Shown here: positions 1-9,376 of the stretch, one piece after another | Position numbering within the stretch: position 1 is the first letter of the stretch | Layout of the letters: every line of letters begins with the position of its first letter | Assembly (NCBI RefSeq): GCF_013285155.1 | Contig: NZ_JABTEL010000003.1 | Span: 310,001-374,000 of the forward strand | Reading direction: 5' to 3' | DNA: 64,000 bases | Source: Winogradskyella undariae | GTDB taxonomy: Bacteria > Bacteroidota > Bacteroidia > Flavobacteriales > Flavobacteriaceae | The notes under the pieces: model-generated | Database searches by the model: none | Seen by the model: the letters and a program-made list of their open reading frames with translations, nothing else | Told to the model about the DNA's origin: nothing | Program-made: the position numbers and the translations under genes

Positions 1-901
1 TATCTACGTTAGTTTTATCTAAAACAGTAACGAGAAAATTACCATTAATATCAGGGTTATAAGTGTATGGTCTGTCTTTTCTAGCGATGTTAGTGTATAG
101 GTAATTGTGATAAAGATCTTTTAATTCTATACGTTGAACACCAATATTTGCAGCTCTAACATCTTTGTTTTCAAAAAAGTTGTATTCATTTCCGGACCAA
201 AATGAAGAAGCTGTGTCGTAACGGTAAATGAGTTCATTACCTAGAGTGTATTGTGGTTTTAAATCTGTAATCGCTGTGTTTAGATTGTTGTTTTGAATGA
301 CTAGTGTTTTAATCGTTTCAAGAGGGTTGTTTAAATTCATGCCACTCGTTGTAATTTTGATATCTACAGATTGTTTCTCTGCTATAGTTTTTACATCTCT
401 AGAGCGTTTTACTTGAACTCCAACATTTGTTAGGCTTTCATAAATCATAAATTTTCTGCTGAACATAAGTTCATCATAATCATCATAAATTGAAATCATG
501 TAGTTGCCACTTTTTAATAAGCCACGTGTTTGTGTGTTTGGGATTTCTAAATTATAATGTGAATAAATTTGATAGGTGTTAAACGAATTTTCGTAATCTA
601 AAATACGTTGATTATCCATACCACTTAAGTATTCAGATTTAACTAAACTTGAAGGTGTCCAGTCAAAATTGAAATGTTCAATAACGTAATAGAAATCTTC
701 TTCATCTCCTGTTAAAGCATCAAATTCTAAGGTTAATGATTCACCAAGACTAAATATAGGCAGTTGCCCTTGTGTGGTATTATTGCTTTTAAAAGTAATG
801 GTTTTTATAAAGTCTGGAGGATTTAGCTCAGTAGCGACTTGTGATATTACAATTGTTGGAAATACAAAAAGTATAAGAAGGCTTAAATAGTTTTTTTTCA
901 T
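1..901 (-). CDS. Type IX secretion system plug protein (DUF5103), 3' part off the window
   Basis: This is the N-terminal ~300 residues of a leftward gene; its stop lies beyond base 1. The ATG at 901 is followed by a signal peptide (MKKNYLSLLILFVFPTIVIS) and then a beta-rich region. That region resembles the first domain of the T9SS plug family (Pfam DUF5103), including 'DFIKTITFKSNN', 'LPIFSLGESLTLEFDAL' and 'YYVIEHFNFDWTPSSL'. In the Flavobacterium SprA translocon, a Plug protein closes the periplasmic side of the pore. This gene may therefore serve the export route used by the four sorting-domain proteins at 18-34 kb. It is divergent from nqrA, with 161 bp between the two starts. The family assignment rests on recognised motifs; the role here is inferred. 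Confidence 0.8.
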   Translation of the reverse strand, partial: MKKNYLSLLILFVFPTIVISQVATELNPPDFIKTITFKSNNTTQGQLPIFSLGESLTLEFDALTGDEEDFYYVIEHFNFDWTPSSLVKSEYLSGMDNQRILDYENSFNTYQIYSHYNLEIPNTQTRGLLKSGNYMISIYDDYDELMFSRKFMIYESLTNVGVQVKRSRDVKTIAEKQSVDIKITTSGMNLNNPLETIKTLVIQNNNLNTAITDLKPQYTLGNELIYRYDTASSFWSGNEYNFFENKDVRAANIGVQRIELKDLYHNYLYTNIARKDRPYTYNPDINGNFLVTVLDKTNVD

Positions 902-1014
902 TTTAATTGAATCTAAGTGCATAAAGATAATCAAAATCTGTGCCTTATGGTAATTGGATTATTTATAATGGTTATAAATAAATAAATAACATGATTTTAG
1001 AGGGATTTTAAGCA

Positions 1015-1022
1015 TTAATTTG
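1015..1022 (+). promoter_or_regulatory. Probable -7 box of the nqr operon promoter
   Basis: TTAATTTG lies 40 bases before the nqrA start and resembles the Bacteroidetes -7 consensus TAnnTTTG. The same wording, ATTAATTTGTAAATTC, recurs before the sensor kinase at 25523. No clear -33 TTG was found, so this is a weak call. Confidence 0.4.
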
Positions 1023-1062
1023 TAAATTCGCACGGATTTTTAGACAACTAATCTTTAAGTAT

Positions 1063-2415
1063 ATGTCAAAAGACATCAGAATTAAAAAGGGTTTAGATAT
1101 AAGGTTAATCGGTCAAGCCGAGGAAGCTACAGAGAGTGCTATTATTAGTAATTCTTACACTATTAGACCCGAAGATTTCCATAGTATTATTCCTAAACTT
1201 GTTGCCAAAGAGGGGACGCATGTTAAAGCAGGTGAAACTTTGTTTTTTAATAAAGACAATGAGGCAATGAAATTTGTTTCTCCAGTTTCTGGTGAGATTA
1301 CGGAAATACAACGTGGACCAAGACGTCGAATAGACGCTATTAAAATAACTGCAGACAAAGCGCAGGCTTTTCTAGATCATGGGAAGTTTGACTTAAATTC
1401 GGATGCTGAAAAAACTAAAGCACATTTGTTAGCTTCAGGATGTTGGGCTTTTATAAAGCAACGTCCTTACGATGTTATCGCTAAGGCAGATAGCACACCA
1501 AAAGCTATTTTTGTGTCAGGTTATGCAAGTGCACCTTTAGCTGCAAATTTAGATTATACTCTAGCTGGGAAAGAAGCTGAGTTACAAGCCGCTGTTACAG
1601 CGTTGTCTAAGTTTACAGAAGGTGGAGTTCATATTTCAGTTGGAGCTAAGTCAAGTTCACCTTTAGCTAATCTACAAAATGCAATAACACACAAGGTTTC
1701 AGGACCGCATCCTTCAGGGAATGTAGGGACTTTAATTAACAAGGTTAATCCTGTTAATAAAGGTGAAACGGTATGGACTGTTAATGCACAAGATTTAGTG
1801 ATTATCGGTGAGTTACTTCTTACTGGGAAGTTTAATGCTGAGCGTATTATTGCTTTAGCGGGTTCTTCTGTTAAAAAACCACGTTATTTTAAAACTAAAT
1901 TAGGTGCAGAAATTGCAACTATGGTTTATGATAATGGTGTTGAAAAAGACAGCAATGCTCGTTTTATTTCAGGAAACGTATTGTCAGGAAAACAAGTGCA
2001 ACCAGATGGTAACTTAGATTATTACAGCAATGTGATTTCTGTGATTCCAGAAGGTGATGATTACGAGTTTTTTGGATGGAACAAACCTGTTTTCAATAAG
2101 GTGTCTACATCTAGAGCTTTAACCTTTTCTTGGTTAACTCCAAAAAAGAAATTCGAATTAAATACAAATACAAACGGAGAACATCGTGCATTTGTTACTA
2201 CAGGAACTTACGAAGAAGTATTTCCTTTAGATATCTATCCAATGCAGATTCTAAAAGCTTGTATGTATAAAGATTTAGATGAAATGGAAGCTTTAGGGAT
2301 GTACGAAGTTGCACCTGAGGATTTTGCTTTAACGGAATTTGTATGTGTATCTAAGCAACCGCATCAAAAAATAATTAGAGAAGGGTTAGACTTAATGCTT
2401 AAAGAAATAGGATAA
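1063..2415 (+). CDS. nqrA: Na+-translocating NADH:quinone reductase subunit A
   Basis: This 450-residue peripheral subunit belongs to the Na+-pumping NADH:ubiquinone oxidoreductase on the cytoplasmic face of the inner membrane. Its N-terminus (IRIKKGLDIRLIGQAEE) and the 'HPSGNVGTLINKVNPV' region match NqrA. It is the first gene of a six-gene operon in the standard order A-F; its stop overlaps the nqrB start (ATAATG). NqrA carries no covalent flavin and has been implicated in quinone binding. The length is normal for the family. Confidence 0.96.
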   Translation: MSKDIRIKKGLDIRLIGQAEEATESAIISNSYTIRPEDFHSIIPKLVAKEGTHVKAGETLFFNKDNEAMKFVSPVSGEITEIQRGPRRRIDAIKITADKAQAFLDHGKFDLNSDAEKTKAHLLASGCWAFIKQRPYDVIAKADSTPKAIFVSGYASAPLAANLDYTLAGKEAELQAAVTALSKFTEGGVHISVGAKSSSPLANLQNAITHKVSGPHPSGNVGTLINKVNPVNKGETVWTVNAQDLVIIGELLLTGKFNAERIIALAGSSVKKPRYFKTKLGAEIATMVYDNGVEKDSNARFISGNVLSGKQVQPDGNLDYYSNVISVIPEGDDYEFFGWNKPVFNKVSTSRALTFSWLTPKKKFELNTNTNGEHRAFVTTGTYEEVFPLDIYPMQILKACMYKDLDEMEALGMYEVAPEDFALTEFVCVSKQPHQKIIREGLDLMLKEIG

Positions 2416-3638
2416 TGGGTTTAAAAAATAATTTACATAATTTTAAGGAAAAGAATAAAGACAAGAAGTGGATTCCTGGATTTAACGCCCTTTTTACGTT
2501 TTTATATATGCCTAATGAAACCACTCATAATGGTACTCATATAAAGGCAGCTGATGATTTAAAACGTACAATGAATACTGTAATCATGGCTTTAGTTCCA
2601 TGTTTAATATTCGGTATGTTTAATGCTGGTTATCAGCATTATTTAGCACAAGGTTTAATTGAATCTGCAAATGGGTTTTTAGGAGCTTCATTTTGGACTT
2701 TAGACAATCTTGTAGTTGGACTTTGGAAAGTATTACCACTAGTCATTGTTTCTTACGGTGTTGGTTTAGCAGTAGAATTTGTTTTTGCCATCATTAAAGG
2801 ACATGAAGTAGAAGAAGGTTATTTAGTAACTGGTATGTTAGTGCCGCTTATTGTACCAGTAGATATTCCATTATGGATGTTATCTGTTGCTGTAATCTTT
2901 GGTGTTGTTATCGGTAAAGAAGTATTTGGTGGAACAGGAATGAATATTCTTAATCCAGCATTAACCATTAGAGCCTTTTTATTCTTTGCTTATCCTACAT
3001 GGATGTCAGGAGATAAAGTATGGATTCATGGAGCTGTAGAACGTGATCAAATGATTGCTGCAGGTCAGAATGTAGATGCTATTTCTGGTGAAACTATATT
3101 AGGTACTTTAGCACAAGGTAAAGAAGTTGCCTATTCGGTTTGGGATATGTTCTGCGGAATTATTCCTGGTTCGGTAGGAGAAACATCGACACTTTTAATT
3201 TTAGTAGGAGCTGTATTTTTAATCTTCGCTAAAATAGGAAGCTGGAGAATTATGTTATCTTCTGTTGTAGGAGCTTTAGTAATGGGATTAATTTTTAATG
3301 GTCTTGTTAGTGCTGAAGTAATTACTGAAGGAAGCAAGTTTTATGGATTAATGAGTACAGAATTCTGGCATCACTTACTTATCGGAGGTTTTGCTTTTGG
3401 TACTGTATTTATGGCTACAGATCCTGTAACAGCATCACAAACAAATAAAGGGAAATGGATTTATGGTTTCTTAATAGGATTTCTTTCTATTATGATCCGT
3501 GTATTTAACCCTGCATATCCAGAAGGTGTAATGTTAGCTATTCTATTAATGAATGTGTTTGCACCAACAATTGACCATTATGTGGTTCAAGGGAATGTTA
3601 AGAAAAGAATGAAACGTCTAAAAGCAAAAACTGCATAA
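2415..3638 (+). CDS. nqrB: Na+-translocating NADH:quinone reductase subunit B
   Basis: This 407-residue integral membrane subunit has several hydrophobic helices. In the motif DAISGETIL, Thr227 sits where the covalent FMN threonine of NqrB is expected, so it is the probable attachment site. FMN transfer is the job of ApbE, encoded in this window at 13359. The core 'PGSVGETSTL' and 'FMATDPVTASQT' segments are conserved in NqrB/RnfD. The start overlaps the end of nqrA by one base and nqrC follows after 2 bases, so translation is probably coupled. Confidence 0.96.
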   Translation: MGLKNNLHNFKEKNKDKKWIPGFNALFTFLYMPNETTHNGTHIKAADDLKRTMNTVIMALVPCLIFGMFNAGYQHYLAQGLIESANGFLGASFWTLDNLVVGLWKVLPLVIVSYGVGLAVEFVFAIIKGHEVEEGYLVTGMLVPLIVPVDIPLWMLSVAVIFGVVIGKEVFGGTGMNILNPALTIRAFLFFAYPTWMSGDKVWIHGAVERDQMIAAGQNVDAISGETILGTLAQGKEVAYSVWDMFCGIIPGSVGETSTLLILVGAVFLIFAKIGSWRIMLSSVVGALVMGLIFNGLVSAEVITEGSKFYGLMSTEFWHHLLIGGFAFGTVFMATDPVTASQTNKGKWIYGFLIGFLSIMIRVFNPAYPEGVMLAILLMNVFAPTIDHYVVQGNVKKRMKRLKAKTA

Positions 3639-3640
3639 CG

Positions 3641-4390
3641 ATGGAAAATAGAACAGATAAAAATTCATACACTATAATTTTTGCCATAGCTATGGTATTA
3701 ATCGTAGGTTCATTACTAGCGTTTACTGCATCTTCATTAAAACCGACTATTACAGAGAACCAACGTATAGAAAAGCAGCAGAATATTCTGTATGCAATGG
3801 GTGTTAATGAGAATGATGAAAGTAGTGCGAATTTTGTTTCTACAAATGATGCACCAGAGTTATTTGAAACATATATTCAAAAGCAATTGGTTATTCAAGA
3901 CGGAAAAGTAAGCGAAGATGATCAAGCTTATTTAATAGATGTTAAAAAAGAACAAGCAAATGCAAATGCAGGTAAAGCAAGAAGATTGCCTTTATTTGTT
4001 GGTGAAAAAGATGGTAAAACATTTTACATAGCACCAATTAGAGGTAAAGGTCTTTGGGATGCTATTTGGGCTTATGTTTCAATGGATGAAAACATGGTTG
4101 TTCAAGGTGCATTTTTTGATCATGCTGGTGAAACACCTGGATTAGGTGCTAACATTAAGCAACGTTTTTTTATGGATGATTTTATTGGTGAACACCTTTT
4201 AAGTGATTCAGGTACTTTTAAAGGTATAGATGTTGCTAAAGGAAATGCAGATCCAAAAAATTTAGATAAAACAGATAATGAGGTTGATGCAATTGCAGGA
4301 GCTACAATTACAGGAAATGGTGTTTCAGCTATGATAAAAAGTGATTTAAAGCTTTACGAACCTTACTTTAAAAATTTAAAAAACAATTAA
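3641..4390 (+). CDS. nqrC: Na+-translocating NADH:quinone reductase subunit C
   Basis: This 249-residue subunit has one N-terminal membrane helix (residues ~10-32) and a periplasmic FMN domain. The flavinylation motif is DAIAGATIT, with Thr222 as the expected phosphoester-linked FMN residue. 'GETPGLGANIKQ' is a conserved NqrC segment. It lies between nqrB and nqrD with gaps of 2-3 bases. Confidence 0.96.
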   Translation: MENRTDKNSYTIIFAIAMVLIVGSLLAFTASSLKPTITENQRIEKQQNILYAMGVNENDESSANFVSTNDAPELFETYIQKQLVIQDGKVSEDDQAYLIDVKKEQANANAGKARRLPLFVGEKDGKTFYIAPIRGKGLWDAIWAYVSMDENMVVQGAFFDHAGETPGLGANIKQRFFMDDFIGEHLLSDSGTFKGIDVAKGNADPKNLDKTDNEVDAIAGATITGNGVSAMIKSDLKLYEPYFKNLKNN

Positions 4391-4393
4391 TTT

Positions 4394-5038
4394 ATGGGAC
4401 TTTTATCAAAAAAAGATGCCAAGTTAATCACAGATCCATTAGCGGATAATAACCCTATTACTATTCAGGTATTAGGTATTTGTTCTGCTTTAGCAATTAC
4501 AGCAGAGTTAAAAGCTTCGATTGTAATGGCTGTGTCTGTAATGGCTGTTTTAGCTATAGGAAATGTAGTGATCTCTTTAATGAGAAACATTATTCCTTCA
4601 AAAATTAGAATTATTGTTCAATTGGTTGTCGTTGCTGCTTTAGTAATTATAGTTGATCAAGTTTTAAAAGCTTTTGCTTACGAGTTAAGTAAAACACTTT
4701 CTGTTTTTGTTGGATTGATTATTACAAACTGTATTATTATGGGACGTTTTGAAGCTTTTGCTTTAGCAAACAAACCATGGCAATCCTTTTTAGATGGTAT
4801 TGGTAATGCAGCTGGTTATGGTTTAATACTTATTATCGTTGGTTTCTTTAGAGAGCTTTTAGGTTCTGGTACTTTATTAGGATTTAAAGTTTTAGGAGAT
4901 CCTATTGAAAAAACAGGATTGTATGCTATCGGTTATGAAAATAACGGTTTTATGTTATTATCTCCAATGGCATTGATTGTTGTAGGTATTATCATTTGGA
5001 TACAACGTAGTAGAAACAAAGCTTTAATTGAAGACTAA
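4394..5038 (+). CDS. nqrD: Na+-translocating NADH:quinone reductase subunit D
   Basis: This 214-residue protein is almost entirely hydrophobic, with about six helices. It carries the 'ITNCIIMGRFEAFA' signature shared by NqrD and RnfE. Together with NqrE it forms the membrane core that carries an iron centre and the Na+ path. A 71-bp gap to nqrE is the largest inside the operon, and no convincing terminator or promoter was seen in it. Confidence 0.96.
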   Translation: MGLLSKKDAKLITDPLADNNPITIQVLGICSALAITAELKASIVMAVSVMAVLAIGNVVISLMRNIIPSKIRIIVQLVVVAALVIIVDQVLKAFAYELSKTLSVFVGLIITNCIIMGRFEAFALANKPWQSFLDGIGNAAGYGLILIIVGFFRELLGSGTLLGFKVLGDPIEKTGLYAIGYENNGFMLLSPMALIVVGIIIWIQRSRNKALIED

Positions 5039-5109
5039 ATTAGTTTAAGGTTATTTGTTGTTGATGGTTTAAATTGACAATTAAATGCTAACAACTAAAA
5101 ACAAAATAT

Positions 5110-5832
5110 ATGGAACATATAGAATTATTTTTCAAATCGATTTTTATAGATAACATGGTATTTGCTACATTCTTAGGGATGTGTTCTTACTTAGCTGTAT
5201 CTAAAAAAGTAAGTACAGCTGTTGGTCTTGGAGCGGCAGTAATTTTTGTACTTGCAATCACTGTACCTTTAAACTGGCTATTAGATCAGTATTTATTACA
5301 ACCAGGAGCTTTATCTTGGTTAGGTGAAGAATACGCTAGTTATGATTTAAGTTTCTTATCTTTTATTATGTTTATTGCTACTATTGCTACAATGGTACAA
5401 TTGGTAGAAATAGTTGTAGAGAAATTTTCACCATCTTTATATAATTCATTAGGTATATTTTTACCACTTATTGCTGTAAACTGTGCCATTTTAGGTGGTT
5501 CATTATTTATGCAATCAAGAGAGATTCCTACTTTAGGATTAGCAACAACTTATGGTGTTGGTTCTGGTATTGGATGGTTCTTAGCTATTTTAGCAATTGC
5601 TGCAATTCGTGAAAAAATTAGATATTCTAACGTGCCACCAGCTTTACGTGGTTTAGGAATTACATTTATTATTACAGGTTTAATGGCTATCGGCTTTATG
5701 AGTTTTGGTGGTATGTTAACTGGTGGTGATGATGAAGCTAAAGAAGAAGTGACTACTACTACAGTAGAAGCTGAAAAGAAAATAGAAGAAACAAAAGCAT
5801 TAGCTGATAACACAATTAAAGTAATTGAGTAG
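5110..5832 (+). CDS. nqrE: Na+-translocating NADH:quinone reductase subunit E
   Basis: This 240-residue, six-helix subunit is paired with NqrD. The typical '[12 protein letters not shown]' signature with its membrane cysteine is present. The C-terminus carries an extra hydrophilic Glu/Thr/Lys-rich tail (residues ~207-240), longer than in Vibrio NqrE (about 200 aa). Its stop ends one base before the ATG of nqrF. Confidence 0.96.
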   Translation: MEHIELFFKSIFIDNMVFATFLGMCSYLAVSKKVSTAVGLGAAVIFVLAITVPLNWLLDQYLLQPGALSWLGEEYASYDLSFLSFIMFIATIATMVQLVEIVVEKFSPSLYNSLGIFLPLIAVNCAILGGSLFMQSREIPTLGLATTYGVGSGIGWFLAILAIAAIREKIRYSNVPPALRGLGITFIITGLMAIGFMSFGGMLTGGDDEAKEEVTTTTVEAEKKIEETKALADNTIKVIE

Positions 5833-5833
5833 T

Positions 5834-7144
5834 ATGATATTATTAGCAGCAAGTACAACAGGGACAATTTTAGTAACCGTAGTAGCATTTTTAATCATTT
5901 TAATGTTATTAGTTGGGTTATTATTATTTGTAAAACAAAAATTATCACCATCAGGACCTGTAAAGATTTTGATTAATGGTGAACGTGAAATAGAAGTAAG
6001 TTCTGGAGGTTCTTTATTAAGTACTTTAGGAAACCAAAAAATATTTTTACCATCAGCTTGTGGTGGTGGTGGAACATGTATTCAATGTGAATGTCATGTA
6101 TTATCTGGTGGTGGAGAAGCTTTACCAACAGAAACACCTCACTTCTCAAGAAAAGAATTGGCACATGGTGCACGTTTGTCTTGCCAAGTAAAGGTAAAAC
6201 AGGATATGGAAATTACCATTCCTGAAGAAGTATTTGGTATTAAAAAATGGGAAGCTGTTGTGGTACGTAACTACAACGTTGCATCTTTCATTAAAGAGTT
6301 TGTTGTTGAAATTCCAGAAGATATGGGTTACAAAGCAGGTGGATATATTCAAATTGAAATTCCTCCATGTGAAGTAAAGTATACCGATATGGATATTACA
6401 GCTCATCCTGAAGAACATGAAACTCCAGATAAATTTCAAGAAGAATGGGATAAGTTTAAACTTTGGCCATTAGTAATGAAAAATACTGAAACAGTTGAAA
6501 GAGCTTATTCTATGGCTTCTTACCCAGCTGAAGGACGCGAAATTATGCTAAACGTACGTGTGGCTTGTCCTCCGTTCGATAGAGCAAAAGGCGGATGGAT
6601 GGATGTAAATCCTGGTGTTGCCTCTTCTTATATCTTTAACCAAAAACCAGGTGATAAAGTTGTTATTTCAGGACCTTATGGTGAATTCTTCATCAATGAG
6701 TCTGATAGCGAAATGCTTTACGTTGGTGGTGGTGCTGGTATGGCTCCAATGCGTTCTCATTTATATCACCTTTTCAAAACCTTAAAAACAGGTAGAAAAG
6801 TGACTTATTGGTATGGTGGACGTTCTAAACGTGAATTATTTTACTTAGAGCACTTCCGTGAGTTAGAAAGAGATTTCCCTAACTTTAAGTTTTACTTAGC
6901 TTTATCTGAACCAATGGAAGAAGATAATTGGAAAGTAAAAGAAAATATTGATGCTCCTGGAGATGGTTTTGTAGGGTTTATTCACAATTGTGTAATAGAT
7001 AACTATTTAAGCCTGCATGATGCACCAGAAGATATTGAGTTATATTTCTGTGGACCACCATTGATGAACAAAGCAGTTCAGAAAATGGGTGAAGATTTCG
7101 GAATACCGGATGAACACATTAGATTTGATGACTTTGGAGGATAA
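5834..7144 (+). CDS. nqrF: Na+-translocating NADH:quinone reductase subunit F
   Basis: This is the NADH-oxidising subunit that feeds electrons into the pump. One N-terminal membrane helix is followed by a plant-type 2Fe-2S domain with Cys76, Cys82, Cys85 and Cys117. Next come the FAD-binding motif ERAYSMASYP and the NADH site GGGAGMAPMRSH. The ATG at 5834 is preferred over an in-frame TTG at 5825 because it directly follows the nqrE stop; either start leaves the domains intact. A strong terminator follows at 7168. Confidence 0.96.
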   Translation: MILLAASTTGTILVTVVAFLIILMLLVGLLLFVKQKLSPSGPVKILINGEREIEVSSGGSLLSTLGNQKIFLPSACGGGGTCIQCECHVLSGGGEALPTETPHFSRKELAHGARLSCQVKVKQDMEITIPEEVFGIKKWEAVVVRNYNVASFIKEFVVEIPEDMGYKAGGYIQIEIPPCEVKYTDMDITAHPEEHETPDKFQEEWDKFKLWPLVMKNTETVERAYSMASYPAEGREIMLNVRVACPPFDRAKGGWMDVNPGVASSYIFNQKPGDKVVISGPYGEFFINESDSEMLYVGGGAGMAPMRSHLYHLFKTLKTGRKVTYWYGGRSKRELFYLEHFRELERDFPNFKFYLALSEPMEEDNWKVKENIDAPGDGFVGFIHNCVIDNYLSLHDAPEDIELYFCGPPLMNKAVQKMGEDFGIPDEHIRFDDFGG

Positions 7145-7167
7145 TTCTAAAGTTTATATATAATATT

Positions 7168-7201
7168 AAAAAAGCCGATTCATTTTGAATCGGCTTTTTT
7201 T
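7168..7201 (+). terminator. Intrinsic terminator of the nqr operon
   Basis: Inverted repeat AAAAAGCCGATTC / GAATCGGCTTTTT with a 4-5 base loop and a T-run, 24 bases after the nqrF stop. Confidence 0.9.
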
Positions 7202-7392
7202 GTTTTAAACTTTTTCTTAAAAGATATTCTTTGTTCTCTTTTTGCTAGAAGTTAGCAGTGCATCATTATTTGTTGCTTTGTTTTAAGTGCTTTTATACTA
7301 TGTTATTTTAAAAATTTTATTCCTTAAAAGGGTAACAATTTTATAGTCTTCTTTATATAAGTCTGAATAACTTAATTTAAAACACATTCGCA

Positions 7393-9228
7393 ATGAAGAA
7401 TTTATCAAAACTATTAATCATGCTATTTGTATTTGCAAATGTATTTTCTACAATTGCCCAAGAAAATATATTAGATGACATACAAAGTAATGTAGTAGAA
7501 GCTACATTAGAAAAGAATTATTTTCAATTAAGTCCTAGAATAGGATATGATTTTCCAACCTATAAAAATAATACCCCTTATATAGATTATAATGGTGGTT
7601 TAGATTTAGGTATTTCTTTAGATTACTATTGGAGTTGGTTAGGAGTTGGTGCTGATTTCGATTACATAACAAATCAACCAGAAAGCAATTACCCAACGTC
7701 TAATCTTTTTGAGCCAGATCTTTTTACTGCTATTAATTCATTTAATTTAAGTGAAGAAAAAGTAACTCGTATGTTTTATGGTATTGGTCCAAATTTTCAA
7801 TACAGGTTACCATCTGGTAAATTTAAAGCAGAACTTAATACTCGTGTTGGTTTAGCTTCTATTACAGGTGGGAGAACGCTTCTAATGGGTACTTCAACAG
7901 CTTCTAATACCTTTCCTTTAAATTTTCATGCGGGTTATAAAGATTCAGGTGTTTTAACTTTTAAAGGTCAGATACGATTTACTTACGCTATTACTAAAAA
8001 TATTGGAGTTAACCTTGGTGCTTATTATATGCACCACTTAGGTGTAGAAGAATTAAGTGAATCTGGTGTTTCTGCCTTATATCAACCGCTTACTTCTGTA
8101 GCAGGTGCTAATGGTGATCCTTTTAATACTTTTGATGGAGAGGTGTTATCAAGATCAAAACCTTGTGATTGTGATATTTCTTCAATTGGAGCATTTGCAG
8201 GTTTAACTTATAAATTCACAAAAAAGAAAGAGGATAAAAAAGAAGAAGATGAAGAAGAAAATGTTTGTCCAGTTTGTCAAGAAGATCATTTTCCTCATTG
8301 TTGTGCAACTTGTGGTTGTGGAATTACAATTACTGCTAAAGATAAATTTTCAGGAGAAATTCTTCCAAATACTGATATTGTATTAAAAGATTTAGAAGGT
8401 AATATTATAGAAAGTGGTACAACCAATTCTTTTGGAGTTATTGTTTTTAGTGATGTGTTAGAAGCTGATTATGTTATTAGCGGAAATCTATATGATGTTG
8501 CTTTAGATAATGAAAAGATAAGTCAAGATGAATTTATTCAATGTAAAAAGGAAGGAAATAGCATCCAGAAAGTAATTTACTATGGCGATGAAAATTTTAT
8601 ACTTAAAGGTAATGTTGTAGAATGTAATGCAGATTCAGGTTTACAAGCTGTAGATATTGGTCTTTCAGATAAATTAGCAGCTTTAGAAAAGCATACATTA
8701 TCTAATGATGTTGGTGATTTTATGTTTCATGTTAAACAGGCTTCTACTTATGCTTTAAATGGTAAAAAAGATGGTTATTATTCTAATGAGGTAGAAGTTT
8801 CAACAAGCTCTTACGATAGAAATAAAAGTTTATTTATCGATTTTGAATTGTGCATCGATCCTTGTGGTAAAGCCATAAAACTAGATAATATTAATTTCGA
8901 TTTAGATAAGTCAGAAATATTACCAGTCTCAATTCCAGATTTAGAACTTATTGTAAAACTGATGCAAGACAATCCTAACATTCAAGTAGAAATGTCATCG
9001 CATACCGATAGTCAAGGTTCTGATGAGTACAATAGAAAACTATCACAACGTCGTGCAGATGCTACTGTAGAATATATTGCTAGTCAAGGCATCTCTAAGG
9101 ATCGCTTAATAGCAAGAGGTGCTGGTGAAACCGAATTAAAGAATGTCAAATGTGCTAATAATGTACCCTGTACAGATGATGAGCACCGTGTAAACCGTAG
9201 AACAGAATTCAAAGTAATTTGTTTCTAA
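7393..9228 (+). CDS. Outer-membrane beta-barrel protein with C-terminal OmpA peptidoglycan-binding domain
   Basis: This is a 611-residue protein. A signal peptide (about 22 residues, ending IAQ) is followed by a ~250-residue beta-barrel-like region rich in alternating aromatic strands. A charged Lys/Glu linker and a short Cys-rich segment come next (CPVC, HCCATCGC, around residues 295-315). Two carboxypeptidase-regulatory-like beta-sandwich repeats follow. The C-terminus is an OmpA domain, with 'NINFDLDKSEILP' at its start and 'SSHTDSQGSDEYNRKLSQRR' at its core, expected to bind peptidoglycan. The likely role is anchoring the outer membrane. The Cys-rich insert resembles a metal-binding knuckle, but no function can be assigned. 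The exact barrel family is not recognised. Confidence 0.85.
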   Translation: MKNLSKLLIMLFVFANVFSTIAQENILDDIQSNVVEATLEKNYFQLSPRIGYDFPTYKNNTPYIDYNGGLDLGISLDYYWSWLGVGADFDYITNQPESNYPTSNLFEPDLFTAINSFNLSEEKVTRMFYGIGPNFQYRLPSGKFKAELNTRVGLASITGGRTLLMGTSTASNTFPLNFHAGYKDSGVLTFKGQIRFTYAITKNIGVNLGAYYMHHLGVEELSESGVSALYQPLTSVAGANGDPFNTFDGEVLSRSKPCDCDISSIGAFAGLTYKFTKKKEDKKEEDEEENVCPVCQEDHFPHCCATCGCGITITAKDKFSGEILPNTDIVLKDLEGNIIESGTTNSFGVIVFSDVLEADYVISGNLYDVALDNEKISQDEFIQCKKEGNSIQKVIYYGDENFILKGNVVECNADSGLQAVDIGLSDKLAALEKHTLSNDVGDFMFHVKQASTYALNGKKDGYYSNEVEVSTSSYDRNKSLFIDFELCIDPCGKAIKLDNINFDLDKSEILPVSIPDLELIVKLMQDNPNIQVEMSSHTDSQGSDEYNRKLSQRRADATVEYIASQGISKDRLIARGAGETELKNVKCANNVPCTDDEHRVNRRTEFKVICF

Positions 9229-9262
9229 TCATATTGATTTAATCTGCTATTAATCATTAACC

Positions 9263-9296
9263 AAATCAAGGCAGTTGTTAATTGCTGCCTTGATTT
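9263..9296 (+). terminator. Perfect 12-bp hairpin between the OmpA-like gene and the next gene
   Basis: AAATCAAGGCAG and CTGCCTTGATTT form a perfect stem with a 10-base loop, 34 bases after the stop. The T-tail is short, so termination may be partial. Confidence 0.6.
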
Positions 9297-9376
9297 AAAA
9301 CTTAAACAAAATGAGAAATTTATATATAAACCCCAAATGCCAAATGTTATCAACCTATCTAAATTATACATTCAAA

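Noticed and set aside
5039..5109. Internal promoter or terminator between nqrD and nqrE
   Set aside because: The 71 bases show only a weak GTTGTT/AACAAC dyad and no TAnnTTTG box at a useful distance.
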